From Amycolatopsis solani (GTDB lineage: Bacteria > Actinomycetota > Actinomycetes > Mycobacteriales > Pseudonocardiaceae): a DNA stretch of 64,000 nucleotides. Position 1 is the first letter of the stretch. The number at the start of each line of letters is the position of its first letter. Below are positions 27,327 through 35,643 of this stretch, piece after piece. Position numbers and translations under genes: made by a program. The DNA is taken from positions 2,418,001 to 2,482,000 of the forward strand of contig NZ_JAWQJT010000001.1 of the NCBI RefSeq assembly GCF_033441515.1. Reading direction: 5' to 3'. Under the pieces are notes generated by a model, which saw nothing but the letters and a program-made list of their open reading frames with translations, was not told the DNA's origin and did not search any database.

Positions 27327-29093
27327 ATGGCCAACCTGGTCAACCTGGAGTCGGTGAGCAAGTCCTACGGGATTCGCCCGCTCCTGGACGGCGTGTCGCT
27401 CGGGGTCGCGGCCGGGCAGCGCATCGGCGTCGTCGGGCTCAACGGCGGGGGCAAGACCACGCTGCTGGAAGTCCTTTCCGGACTCGCCGAGCCGGATTCC
27501 GGGCGGGTGAGCCACGTCGGCGGGCTGCGGATGGCGGTCGTCACCCAGCGCACGGAGCTGCCGGACGGCAGCACGGTCGGCGACGTCGTCCTCGAACGCT
27601 ACGGCGCCGAGCACGAGTGGGCCGCCGACGCGCGCGTCCGGTCCATTGTGGACGGTCTGGGGATCACCGCGATCGGGCTGGACAAGCCGACCGCGAACCT
27701 CTCCGGCGGCGAGCGGCGCCGGGTTTCGCTGGCCGCCGCGCTGACCGGGGAACTCGACCTCGTCGTGCTCGACGAGCCGACCAACCACCTGGACGTCGAA
27801 GGTGTCCGGTGGCTCGCCGACCACCTGCTCGCGCGGCGGATCGCGGTCGTGGTCGTCACGCACGACCGGTGGTTCCTCGACACCGTCGCGACCCTGACGT
27901 GGGAGGTCGCGAACGGCCGCGTCGAGCAGTACGAAGGCGGTTACGCCGACTGGATCTTCGCGCGCGCCGAGCGCGCGCGCCTCGCGGCGACGGCCGAGGA
28001 GAAGCGGCAGAACCTGGCCCGCAAGGAGCTCGCGTGGCTGCGCCGCGGCCCGCAGGCGCGCTCGTCGAAGCCGCGCTACCGCATCGAAGCCGCCGAGGCG
28101 CTGATCGCGGACGTCCCGCCGCCGCGCGATTCCGTGGAACTGCAGGCGTTCGCCAAGCGGCGCCTCGGCAAAACGGTGCTGGAACTGGAAGACACGACGT
28201 ACGCGGTGGGCGAGCGGACGCTGCTCGACCACGTCACCTGGCGGATCGGCCCCGGCGACCGGATCGGCCTGGTCGGGGTGAACGGCTCGGGCAAGACGTC
28301 GCTGCTGAAGCTGCTCGGCGGCGACGTCGAGGCGTCGACCGGCCGCCGGGTCGAGGGCAAGACGGTCGCGCTCGCGCACCTGCGCCAGGAGCTCGACGAC
28401 CTGCCCGGCGACCTGCGCGTGCTGCAGGCGATCGAGCAGGTGGCCGGCCGCGTGGTGTTCGGCAAGCAGGAGATGACGGCGTCCCAGCTCGGCGAGAAGC
28501 TCGGCTTCCCCCAGGCCCGCCAGTGGACCCCGGTCGGCGACCTGTCCGGCGGCGAGCGGCGCCGGCTGCAGCTGTGCCGCCTGCTGATGGCCGAGCCGAA
28601 CGTCCTGCTGCTCGACGAGCCGACGAACGACCTGGACATCGACACGCTGCAGCAGCTGGAGGACCTCCTCGACGGCTGGCCGGGCACGATGGTCGTGGTC
28701 TCGCACGACCGCTACCTGGTGGAACGCGTCTGCGACACGATCGTCGCCCTCTTCGGCGACGGCCGCATCACCCACCTCCCGGGCGGCATCGAGGAGTACT
28801 TGAACCGCCGGGCCCTCGACAAGGAACCGGCACCCGCGGCGGCCCCCACGGCGGCGAAGGCCGAGGCGAAGAAGTCCGCGGCGGACCTGCGCGCGGCCCA
28901 GAAGGAACTCGGCCGGCTGGAGCGCAAGCTCGACCAGCTGCACGCGAAGGAGGAGAAGCTCCACGCGGCCCTCCTGGCGGCGGCGACGGATCCGGCGAAG
29001 CTGATGGAGCTCAACGCCGAGCTGAAGGGCGTGCAGGGCGAGATCGAGGACATCGAGGCCCGCTGGCTGGAGACGTCCGAGCTGCTCGAATGA
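27327..29093 (+). CDS. ABC-F family ATPase (Uup-like)
   Basis: A 588-residue soluble twin-ABC protein without membrane spans, expected to act on the ribosome. ABC1: VGLNGGGKTTLLEVL, NLSGGERRRVSLA, LVVLDEPTNHLD, VVTHDRWFLD. A charged linker (about residues 210-275) contains RRGPQARSSKPRYRIEAAEAL. ABC2: VGVNGSGKTSLLKLL, DLSGGERRRLQLC, VLLLDEPTNDLDI, VVSHDRYLVERVCD. A C-terminal coiled coil after about residue 505 (AAQKELGRLERKLDQLHAKE) is of the Uup type. Antibiotic-resistance or housekeeping function cannot be decided. It overlaps the following broken gene by ATGA. Confidence 0.9.
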   Translation: MANLVNLESVSKSYGIRPLLDGVSLGVAAGQRIGVVGLNGGGKTTLLEVLSGLAEPDSGRVSHVGGLRMAVVTQRTELPDGSTVGDVVLERYGAEHEWAADARVRSIVDGLGITAIGLDKPTANLSGGERRRVSLAAALTGELDLVVLDEPTNHLDVEGVRWLADHLLARRIAVVVVTHDRWFLDTVATLTWEVANGRVEQYEGGYADWIFARAERARLAATAEEKRQNLARKELAWLRRGPQARSSKPRYRIEAAEALIADVPPPRDSVELQAFAKRRLGKTVLELEDTTYAVGERTLLDHVTWRIGPGDRIGLVGVNGSGKTSLLKLLGGDVEASTGRRVEGKTVALAHLRQELDDLPGDLRVLQAIEQVAGRVVFGKQEMTASQLGEKLGFPQARQWTPVGDLSGGERRRLQLCRLLMAEPNVLLLDEPTNDLDIDTLQQLEDLLDGWPGTMVVVSHDRYLVERVCDTIVALFGDGRITHLPGGIEEYLNRRALDKEPAPAAAPTAAKAEAKKSAADLRAAQKELGRLERKLDQLHAKEEKLHAALLAAATDPAKLMELNAELKGVQGEIEDIEARWLETSELLE

Positions 29094-29588
29094 CGACGCT
29101 GCTCGGCCCGGACGACCCCCTCGGCACGCGCCCGCTCCGGCGGCTCGCGGTCGCGGGCCCGGCGGGCTCGGGCAAGTCGACCCTCGCGCGCACGCTGTGC
29201 GAATGCCTCGGCGTGCCCTACGTCGAGTTCGAATCCTTCTTCCACGCGCCCGGCTGGACCGTGCGGGAGACGTGGCAGGCCGACGTGGCTCGACCACCCG
29301 CGTGCCCTGACCATGGCCCGCGTCGTCGTCCGTACGCTGAAACGGCGCGTCGGGCGCGGTTCGAAGATCGCCGGCGGCAACGTCGAAGGGCCGCTGCACA
29401 CCTTCTTCACCGACCGCGACCACATCGTCCGGCTCGCGTGGCGCTACCACCCGATCCTGCGGGCCCGGGTCCGCCGGGTGATCGACGAGGACCGGCACCC
29501 CGGCCTCGTCGTCGTCCGGCTGCGGGGGCAGCGCCAAGTCGACAGCTGGCTGCGGGGCCTGGTTTCCGCGTTGGCGGGCGGGCGTTGA
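29090..29588 (+). pseudogene. P-loop nucleotide kinase-like gene with internal deletion and frameshift
   Basis: The 5' frame from ATG 29090 encodes a good P-loop (AVAGPAGSGKSTLARTLCECLG) and FESFFHAPGWTVRETWQADV, then loses similarity. The other frame resumes at TGG 29286 with WLDHPRALTMARVVVRTLKRRV and runs to TGA 29586-29588. In intact adenylate-kinase-like relatives about 30-40 residues (DGNYxxxRD... ADTVVWLD) lie between. The join sits among GACGTGGC direct repeats at 29269 and 29282. The gene is best read as a deletion pseudogene coupled to the ABC-F stop; a real shortened protein is less likely. Confidence 0.75.
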
Positions 29589-29612
29589 CGCCGAGACAGT
29601 AATGTTCCGGCC

Positions 29613-31301
29613 ATGAGCAGGTTCGTGGACACGCTGGTCGCCACCGCGACGGGGCGGGGACAGCAGCGGGGCATGGTCACGGGTGAGCCGGTGGAGCCGG
29701 TCCGGCGGACGTGGGCCGAAGTGCACCAGGAGGCTCGGCGGATCGCCGGCGGACTGGTCGCCGGCGGGTTCGAACGCGGGGACGCCGTCGCGGTGCTGGC
29801 CGCGGCGCCGGTGCTGATCGCGCCGACCGTGCAGGCCGTGTGGCTGGCCGGGGGCAGCGTCACCATGCTGCACCAGCCGACTCCGCGCACCGATCTCGCC
29901 GAGTGGGCCGAAGACACCGTGCGGGTGCTCGGGATGATCGGGTCGAACCTGGTGCTGCTGGGCGAGCCCTTCGACCAGCTCGCGCCCGTGCTGGCCGAGA
30001 AGGGCATCGGCTACCGGCTGATCAGCGACCTGACCGGCGCCGAGCCGCTGGAAGACGTCGTCGTCACCGACGAAGGCGAAACCGCGCTGCTGCAGCTGAC
30101 CAGTGGCTCCACCGCCGACCCGAAGGCCGTGCGGATCACCTACGGCAACCTGTACTCCAACGTCAAGGCCATGGTCGACCGCGCGGAGTTCGACTTCGAC
30201 GTCGACGTGATGGTGTCCTGGCTGCCGACCTTCCACGACATGGGCATGGTCGGCTTCCTGACCGTGCCGATGACCTTCGGCGTCGAGCTGGTCAAGATCA
30301 CGCCGGTCGAGTTCCTTTCGGGCCCGTTGATCTGGCCCCGGCTGATCACCAAGTACCACGGCACGACGACGGCGGCGCCGAACTTCGCCTACGCGATCGT
30401 CGGGCGCCGGATGGCCCGCGTCGACGACGACACCGAGTTCGACCTCTCGAAGCTGCGCATCGCCCTCAACGGCGCCGAGCCGATCGACGAGACCGCCGTC
30501 CAGACGTTCGTCGAGGCCGGCGCCCGGTTCAAGATGCCCGCCGAGTGCGTCTTCCCGGCCTACGGCATGGCCGAGGCGACCCTGGCCGTCTCCTTCGCGC
30601 CGCTGTTCACCGGGCTGACCCTCGACGTCGTCGAAGCGGACGCGCTCGAGGCGGGCAACCGCGCGGTGCCGGTCCCCGAGGGCGACCCGCGGCGCGGCAC
30701 CGACGAAGTCCGGTCGTTCGCGCTGCTCGGCCGTCCGCTGGACGGGCTCGAGGCGGAGATCGTCGACGAGGCCGGCGAGCGCGTCGGCGAGCGCGAAGTC
30801 GGCGAGATCCGGCTGCGCGGCGAGGCCGTCACGCCCGGCTACCTGACGATGGACGGCCCGCTCGCCACCCAGGACGAGGACGGCTGGCTCAACACCGGCG
30901 ACCTCGGCTACCTGGTCGACGGCCAGATCGTCATCTGCGGCCGCCGCAAGGACGTCATCATCATGGGCGGCCGCAACCTGTACCCGACGGACATCGAGCG
31001 CGCGGCCACCTCGGTCGAGGGCGTGCGGGCCGGCAACGCGGTCGCGGTCCGCCTGGACGCGGGCAGCCGTCGCGAGCGGTTCGCGGTGGTCGTGGAGTCG
31101 AAGCTGGCGGGCGACGCCGAGGCGGAGAAGGACCTGATGAAGCAGGTCTCGGCCCGGGTCCGCGACGCGGTCGACATGCGCCCGTACGCGGTGGTGGTGC
31201 TCCCGGCCGGCAGCCTGCCGAAGACCCCATCGGGCAAGGTCAAGCGAGCCGCGACGGCGGCCCAGTTCGCGGACAAGATCAAGAAGAACGCCGACGCCTA
31301 A
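29613..31301 (+). CDS. Fatty acyl-AMP ligase-like protein (Pks16 type)
   Basis: A 562-residue ANL-superfamily enzyme adenylating a carboxylic acid. Motifs: LLQLTSGSTADPKAVRITYGN (A3), VSWLPTFHDMGMVGFL (the FAAL-type A4), CVFPAYGMAEATLAVSF (A5), GDLGYLVDGQIVICGRRKDVIIMGGRNLYPTDIE (A7-A8) and the catalytic lysine in LPKTPSGKVKR. WLPxxHDMG and YGMAEAT are typical of fatty acyl-AMP ligases such as FadD32 and of Rv1013 (pks16), which holds the same map position. Whether CoA or an acyl carrier is the acceptor is open. Confidence 0.88.
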   Translation: MSRFVDTLVATATGRGQQRGMVTGEPVEPVRRTWAEVHQEARRIAGGLVAGGFERGDAVAVLAAAPVLIAPTVQAVWLAGGSVTMLHQPTPRTDLAEWAEDTVRVLGMIGSNLVLLGEPFDQLAPVLAEKGIGYRLISDLTGAEPLEDVVVTDEGETALLQLTSGSTADPKAVRITYGNLYSNVKAMVDRAEFDFDVDVMVSWLPTFHDMGMVGFLTVPMTFGVELVKITPVEFLSGPLIWPRLITKYHGTTTAAPNFAYAIVGRRMARVDDDTEFDLSKLRIALNGAEPIDETAVQTFVEAGARFKMPAECVFPAYGMAEATLAVSFAPLFTGLTLDVVEADALEAGNRAVPVPEGDPRRGTDEVRSFALLGRPLDGLEAEIVDEAGERVGEREVGEIRLRGEAVTPGYLTMDGPLATQDEDGWLNTGDLGYLVDGQIVICGRRKDVIIMGGRNLYPTDIERAATSVEGVRAGNAVAVRLDAGSRRERFAVVVESKLAGDAEAEKDLMKQVSARVRDAVDMRPYAVVVLPAGSLPKTPSGKVKRAATAAQFADKIKKNADA

Positions 31302-31304
31302 AAC

Positions 31305-31371
31305 GGAACTTTCCCTATGAAAGTTCCACCCCCAGGCTCCCGGGAGGCGGCACTTTCATAGGGAAAGTTCC
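31305..31371. terminator. Nested palindrome (GGAACTTTCCCTATGAAAGT family)
   Basis: 20-base perfect arms GGAACTTTCCCTATGAAAGT (31305-31324) and complement (31352-31371) enclose CTCCCGGGAG, itself a palindrome. Each arm region can also form its own hairpin (GGAACTTTC/GAAAGTTCC). It separates the convergent acyl-AMP ligase and DivIVA-repeat genes and is AT-richer than its surroundings. Confidence 0.75.
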
Positions 31372-31373
31372 AC

Positions 31374-31730
31374 TCAGCGCTGTTGGAGGCGTTCGGCGCG
31401 CAGGGTGGGCGGGGTCGCGCGCTCGGTCGTCGCCTCCGTGGGGGTGCGGGCGCCCGGGAGGTCCGGGGCGTGACCCGTGGACGTGGCCAGCTGGTCCTCC
31501 ACCGCGTCGAGGAACTGGTCGACTTCGCGTTCGTCGTAGCCGCGCTTGCCGATCAGCGGCTTCGAGAACATCACGTGGTGCACTTCGGCGGCGGTCAGGT
31601 CGTCCTCCTCGGCGAACGTCTTGGCGATCCGCCGGACGAACTCGTCGACCTCGTGCTTCGCGTAGCCACGGCGGCCGATCGGGGCGTTACCGAAGGTGAC
31701 CTCGGCGAGGTCTTCGGCGGTGAACGACAT
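31374..31730 (-). CDS. DivIVA-repeat domain protein 1
   Basis: A 118-residue protein with two copies of the short DivIVA repeat: FGNAPIGRRGYAKHEVDEFVRRI (about 9-31) and FSKPLIGKRGYDEREVDQFLDAV (about 47-69), then a Pro/Thr/Arg-rich tail. ATG at 31730 has GGAGAG five bases upstream. The repeat is the membrane-curvature-sensing N-terminal unit of DivIVA/Wag31 and SepIVA-like proteins; here it lacks the long coiled coil. A similar gene lies 170 bases upstream on the same strand. Role in polar growth or division is inferred. Confidence 0.8.
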   Translation of the reverse strand: MSFTAEDLAEVTFGNAPIGRRGYAKHEVDEFVRRIAKTFAEEDDLTAAEVHHVMFSKPLIGKRGYDEREVDQFLDAVEDQLATSTGHAPDLPGARTPTEATTERATPPTLRAERLQQR

Positions 31731-31899
31731 GCAACTCTCCGATTCCGGGGATGGGCGGTGCGAACTGCCGTACACCGTCCTAGCCCGCGGACGGGCTCCC
31801 CCGGAAGGGGTGGACCTCGAAGCTCACCCCGACGGGCGGTCGTCGTCCGCCTGTGAGTGAGCCGGGACTACGCAGCGCTGTGTGGCCGGTCTCACATCG

Positions 31900-32214
31900 T
31901 CAGGAGCGGCCGAACCACTTCCGCGGGCCCTGCGGACGCGGCTCCTCGACCACCGGCCGCGGGTTGCGCAGCTCCACCAGCGCCGCCTCGGCCTCGTCCA
32001 GGAACAAGTCGACCTGGGCCTGGTCGTAGCTGCGCATGCCGACCGGCATGATCGTGAACTCGACGTAGTGGATGTCGTCCGCGGTCAGGATGTTGCGGCC
32101 GGACAGCGCCTCGGCGATCAGGTCGAGGAACGCGTCGACCTCGTCCTCGTTGTAGCCGCGACGGCCGAAGCGGGGTTTGCCGAAAGCGATCGCCCGGACT
32201 TCGTCAGGGGTCAT
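31900..32214 (-). CDS. DivIVA-repeat domain protein 2
   Basis: A 104-residue paralogue of the downstream gene with the same two-repeat layout: [23 protein letters not shown] (about 11-33) and [23 protein letters not shown] (about 53-75), followed by a Pro-rich tail ending GPRKWFGRS. It reads toward the first DivIVA gene and away from pth, 21 bases from the pth end. The pair probably arose by duplication, with the second repeat less conserved (VGMRSYDQ against IGKRGYDE). Confidence 0.78.
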   Translation of the reverse strand: MTPDEVRAIAFGKPRFGRRGYNEDEVDAFLDLIAEALSGRNILTADDIHYVEFTIMPVGMRSYDQAQVDLFLDEAEAALVELRNPRPVVEEPRPQGPRKWFGRS

Positions 32215-32235
32215 GGGTTCACCATCCCACCCACG

Positions 32236-32829
32236 TCAGCCCGCGTGGAAGGCGTTTTGCGCGGCCGCCAGGCCGGTGCCGACGAGTGCCTCGGTCGCGT
32301 CCGCGGCCCGGTCGACCTCGAACGGGAGCTCCTTGCGCTCGACCGTTCCGAAGTCCTTCAGCACGAAGTCCGCCGGGTCCTGCCGTCCGGGCGGGCGGCC
32401 GATGCCGAAGCGCACGCGGTAGTAGTCGCGGGTACCGAGGGACTTCGTGATCGAGCGGAGTCCATTGTGGCCGTTGTCGCCGCCGCCGAACTTCAGTTTC
32501 AGCGCCCCGAAATCGACGTCCAGCTCGTCGTGCACCACGACCACGCCGGACGGCGGCACCTTGTAGAACCGCGCCGCGCCGACCACCGGCCCGCCGGAGA
32601 GGTTCATGTACGTTCGCGGCTTCACCAGCACGACGCGGCGGCCGGCCAGCCGGCCCTCGAGGACTTCGCCGCCGGTCTTGTGCGTCTTGAACTTGCCGCC
32701 GATGCGGGCGGCGAGCTCGTCCAGCACCATGAAACCGACATTGTGGCGGTTTCCGGCGTACTGGGGTCCGGGATTGCCAAGGCCGGCGAGCAGAATCAGC
32801 TCGCCGGCCCCGGGCAGGTCTTCGGTCAC
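32236..32829 (-). CDS. pth: Peptidyl-tRNA hydrolase
   Basis: A 197-residue enzyme that frees tRNA from peptidyl-tRNA dropped by ribosomes. Motifs: [27 protein letters not shown] with the catalytic His, [44 protein letters not shown] with the catalytic Asp. The length is usual. GTG at 32829 lies 12 bases from the rplY stop, so it is translated from an rplY-pth transcript, the same order as Rv1015c-Rv1014c. Confidence 0.95.
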   Translation of the reverse strand: MTEDLPGAGELILLAGLGNPGPQYAGNRHNVGFMVLDELAARIGGKFKTHKTGGEVLEGRLAGRRVVLVKPRTYMNLSGGPVVGAARFYKVPPSGVVVVHDELDVDFGALKLKFGGGDNGHNGLRSITKSLGTRDYYRVRFGIGRPPGRQDPADFVLKDFGTVERKELPFEVDRAADATEALVGTGLAAAQNAFHAG

Positions 32830-32841
32830 GCGGTGATTCTA

Positions 32842-33444
32842 TTATTCGGCGGCTTCGGCCGACTCGTCGCCCGCTTCGGCGGCCTCGTCGTCGGACTCTT
32901 CACGCTGCGGCTCGTTGACGGCCACGACGAGCGCCTCCGGGTCGGTGACCAGGGTCGCGCCCGAGGGCAGCTCGACCTGGCCCGCGAGGACCTGGGAGCC
33001 GATCTCGAGGCCCTCGATCGAGACCTCGAACTGCTCGGGGATGTGCAGCGCCTCGACCTCGACCTGCAGGGTGTCGACGTCCTGGTTGACCAGGCCGCCG
33101 GGGCCGGGGTTGCCGGTGACGACGACGGGGACGTCGACGACGATCTTCTCGCCGCGCTTCACGACCAGCAGGTCGACGTGCTCGATGTAGTTCTTGAGCG
33201 GGTGCACGACGATGGTCTTCGTCAGCGCGAGCTCGTCGGAGCCCTCGAGCGCGAGGGTGATGACGGCGTTGGAGCCGTTCTCGCGGACGACGCGGGCGAA
33301 CTCGATGGCCGGCAGCGCGAAGTGCCGCGGGTCCGAGCCGTGGCCGTACAGGACGGCGGGGATCTTGCCGGCGCGACGCGTGCGACGCGCGGCGCCCTTG
33401 CCGAACTCGGTGCGCGGCTCGACGGACAGACGTACCTCGGACAC
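32842..33444 (-). CDS. rplY: 50S ribosomal protein L25 (CTC form)
   Basis: A 200-residue 5S-rRNA-binding protein of the long Ctc type. The L25 domain is at 1-90 (RTEFGKGAARRTRRAGKIPAVLYGHG, VHPLKNYIEHVDLLVVKRGEKI), a TL5-like C-domain is at about 95-180 (GLEIGSQVLAGQVELPSGATLV), and the acidic tail EEESDDEAAEAGDESAEAAE is typical of actinobacteria. GTG at 33444 is preferred because AAGGAG lies 8 bases upstream; an ATG six codons earlier overlaps that site. Confidence 0.93.
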   Translation of the reverse strand: MSEVRLSVEPRTEFGKGAARRTRRAGKIPAVLYGHGSDPRHFALPAIEFARVVRENGSNAVITLALEGSDELALTKTIVVHPLKNYIEHVDLLVVKRGEKIVVDVPVVVTGNPGPGGLVNQDVDTLQVEVEALHIPEQFEVSIEGLEIGSQVLAGQVELPSGATLVTDPEALVVAVNEPQREESDDEAAEAGDESAEAAE

Positions 33445-33787
33445 GGTGTGGCACTCCTTCAAATCACGAACATGGTGCGGGAGACAGCATGCTGCGGCGG
33501 GGATGCTTGCGTTGTTCTGTTCAGGCGGTTGCGGCGGCGAGTTTCAGGCGTGCACGACAGCCGGGGCTACTCGAGCCGCCGCGTCGATCACGCCGGGCAC
33601 CCAGGTAGGGCCCCGCCTCGCCGAGACAACTTGAAGAGTGTAAACCAACCTCATCACGGTGGGTTGCGGTGGGGGCCTGGACCAGGCTAGAACCCTCCTG
33701 GACCCCGGTGCGTGACGACACAAGTCCGGTGGCGGGACTCAACCGGATTCAGGTGCACTCGGGCACAGCGGACAGCAGGGGGCGGCA
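33445..33787. other. Divergent promoter region between rplY and a lipoprotein gene
   Basis: These 343 bases hold no supported gene. They must contain the rplY-pth promoter (leftward) and that of the lipoprotein gene (rightward). I see short imperfect repeats such as CCTGG...CCAGG near 33676-33700 but no recognisable operator or RNA. Confidence 0.5.
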
Positions 33788-34903
33788 ATGCGGGCTCGAC
33801 GGGGCGTGGCGGCGGCGGTGCTGCTGCTGGGCGGACTGCTCGCGGGCTGCCAGGTGGCGGTCCCCGGTACCGCCGGTGTCTCCGCGGCCGACCGGCAGAC
33901 GGCGGAGCGGCGGGCCGAGCAGCGCACCGCGGTCGACGCCGCGCTGACCGCGCTGGGCCAGGCACCCGCGGTCGCGCTCAAGGCCACGGTCAAGGGCACC
34001 GAGCAGCAGTTCCGGATCACCCGCGGCGGCACGGCCGCCGGCGGCCTGCCGCTCGAAGGCGGGGTCGTCCAGGTCGTGGCCGTCGGCGGCCAGTTCTACC
34101 TCCAGGCCGACGCCGAGTACTGGAAGGCGCACGCGATCGACGAGGGCACGCAGTTCGGCACGAGCTGGGTGCGTTCGCTCGGCTCCGAGCTGCCGCTGGA
34201 CCCGGCGGCCCGGTTCGCCCCGGCTGCGCTCGCCGACGGCCTGCGCAAGGCGCTGCCCGGCCTGGACCGGCTGGGCGAGCCGGTCAAGGCGAAGCTCGCG
34301 GACGGCACCGAGGTCTACCAGCTCGGCGCCGCGCCGAGCGTCCTGCGCGTCACCGCGGCCAAGCCGAACCGCGTCGTCAGCTTCGCGCCGGTGCTGCTCG
34401 ACCCGCAGGCCGGCCCGAAGTACGGCGCCGAGTTCCAGGTCGCCGGACTCACCGGGGACGCGCTGAAGGCGTTCCACACCGACCTCGACGCCGCCGTCGG
34501 CGCGCTCGGCTCGCCGTTCGAGGGCCTGGTCCAGGCCAGCGCCGTGGTCACCAACGACAAGCTCGACTGCAAGGACTTCGTCGGCTCCTGCACGACGACG
34601 GTCGACGTCTCCACCAGCGTGGTCGGCTCGCCGGCGTCGGGCGAGAAGAGCGTCGTGCACATCAACCTCTCGGTCGAGGTGAGCGCCGATTCACTCGGCG
34701 CGCAGACGTGCACGGCCGCGGCCGACGCCGAGCCGTACGCGACGGTCAAGATGTCCTGCACGGTCAAGTTCAAGCTGCCCAACAAGACGGCCAGCTACCA
34801 GGTCCTGTCGAAGCCGAACGCGACCGCGGAGGTCCGCGCGGCGCTCGACGCGAACGCCGTGAAGCAGAAGGTCGCCGCGGAGTTCGCCGGCCTGGGCGGC
34901 TGA
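33788..34903 (+). CDS. Putative lipoprotein, function unknown
   Basis: A 371-residue exported lipoprotein: RRGVAAAVLLLGGLLAGC gives a signal peptide with lipobox LLAGC, Cys22 or so being lipidated. The mature part has helices (DRQTAERRAEQRTAVDAALTALG), then beta-rich segments with paired cysteines (CKDFVGSC and CTAAADAEPYATVKMSC). It occupies the lpqT position between rplY and prs but is far longer than LpqT and I see no clear similarity. A periplasmic lipid- or ligand-binding role would be a guess. Confidence 0.75.
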   Translation: MRARRGVAAAVLLLGGLLAGCQVAVPGTAGVSAADRQTAERRAEQRTAVDAALTALGQAPAVALKATVKGTEQQFRITRGGTAAGGLPLEGGVVQVVAVGGQFYLQADAEYWKAHAIDEGTQFGTSWVRSLGSELPLDPAARFAPAALADGLRKALPGLDRLGEPVKAKLADGTEVYQLGAAPSVLRVTAAKPNRVVSFAPVLLDPQAGPKYGAEFQVAGLTGDALKAFHTDLDAAVGALGSPFEGLVQASAVVTNDKLDCKDFVGSCTTTVDVSTSVVGSPASGEKSVVHINLSVEVSADSLGAQTCTAAADAEPYATVKMSCTVKFKLPNKTASYQVLSKPNATAEVRAALDANAVKQKVAAEFAGLGG

Positions 34904-35001
34904 CCTGGACACCTACCCGGGGGTGCGTTGCTCCCGTTGAAGTAGGTGATCTTCCGTTCCTACGATCGGCCTCGAAAGGCCGAAACGAACGAGGAGATCC
35001 A

Positions 35002-35643
35002 ATGGCCAAGCTGGTGGTTTTCGGGGCGACGGGCTACGCGGGCGGCAAGATCAGCGCCGAGGCGCTGCGCCGCGGGCACGAGGTCGTGGGCGTCGCGCGC
35101 AACGCGGGTTCGGTGCCCGACGGCGTCGACGAGCGGCAGGGTTCGCTGCACGACGAGGAGTTCGTCGCGCAGGTCGCGAAGGACGCCGACGTGATCGTGG
35201 TCGCGACGCCGGCCCGCGCGATCGACGGCAAGAAGCTGATCGACGCCGTGCCCGGGCTGGTCCGCGTCGCGCGCGAGAACGGCGTCCGGCTGTCGTTCGT
35301 GGGCGGGGCGTCGAGCCTGCTCGTCGCCGAGGGCGGCCCGCGCCTGTTCGACACCCCGGAGTTCCCGGACGAGTACAAGGAAGAAGCCGGCAACCACGCC
35401 GAGGTGCTGTACCTGCTGCGCGAGCAGCCCGAAGACCTCGACTGGTTCTACGTCAGCCCCGCCGCCGAGTTCGGCGCCTGGATCCCGGGCGAGCGCACGG
35501 AGAAGTTCCGCATCGGCGGCGACATCCTGCTGACCGACGAGAACGGCAAGTCCGTCATCGGCGGCGACGACTACGCGATCGCGTACGTCGACGAGATCGA
35601 GCAGCCGAAGCACAGCCGCGCGCGCTTCACGGTCGCTTACTGA
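35002..35643 (+). CDS. NAD(P)-dependent oxidoreductase / epimerase-like (NAD(P)H-binding)
   Basis: A 213-residue single-Rossmann protein of the atypical SDR (YwnB-like) group: KLVVFGATGYAGGKISAEALRRGHEV with the GATGYAG dinucleotide motif, ADVIVVATPAR, NGVRLSFVGGASSLLV and DWFYVSPAAEFG. No classical YxxxK catalytic pair is evident, as in this group, which binds NADPH in redox sensing or isomerisation. ATG at 35002 has GAGGAG upstream. A CGGCCT/AGGCCG hairpin at 34967-34982 precedes it. It overlaps the convergent LLM gene by 7 bases. Confidence 0.8.
   Translation: MAKLVVFGATGYAGGKISAEALRRGHEVVGVARNAGSVPDGVDERQGSLHDEEFVAQVAKDADVIVVATPARAIDGKKLIDAVPGLVRVARENGVRLSFVGGASSLLVAEGGPRLFDTPEFPDEYKEEAGNHAEVLYLLREQPEDLDWFYVSPAAEFGAWIPGERTEKFRIGGDILLTDENGKSVIGGDDYAIAYVDEIEQPKHSRARFTVAY

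Noticed and set aside
33521..33742. Small minus-strand ORF between rplY and the lipoprotein gene
   Set aside because: No ribosome site, no recognisable domain, and it sits where two divergent promoters are needed.
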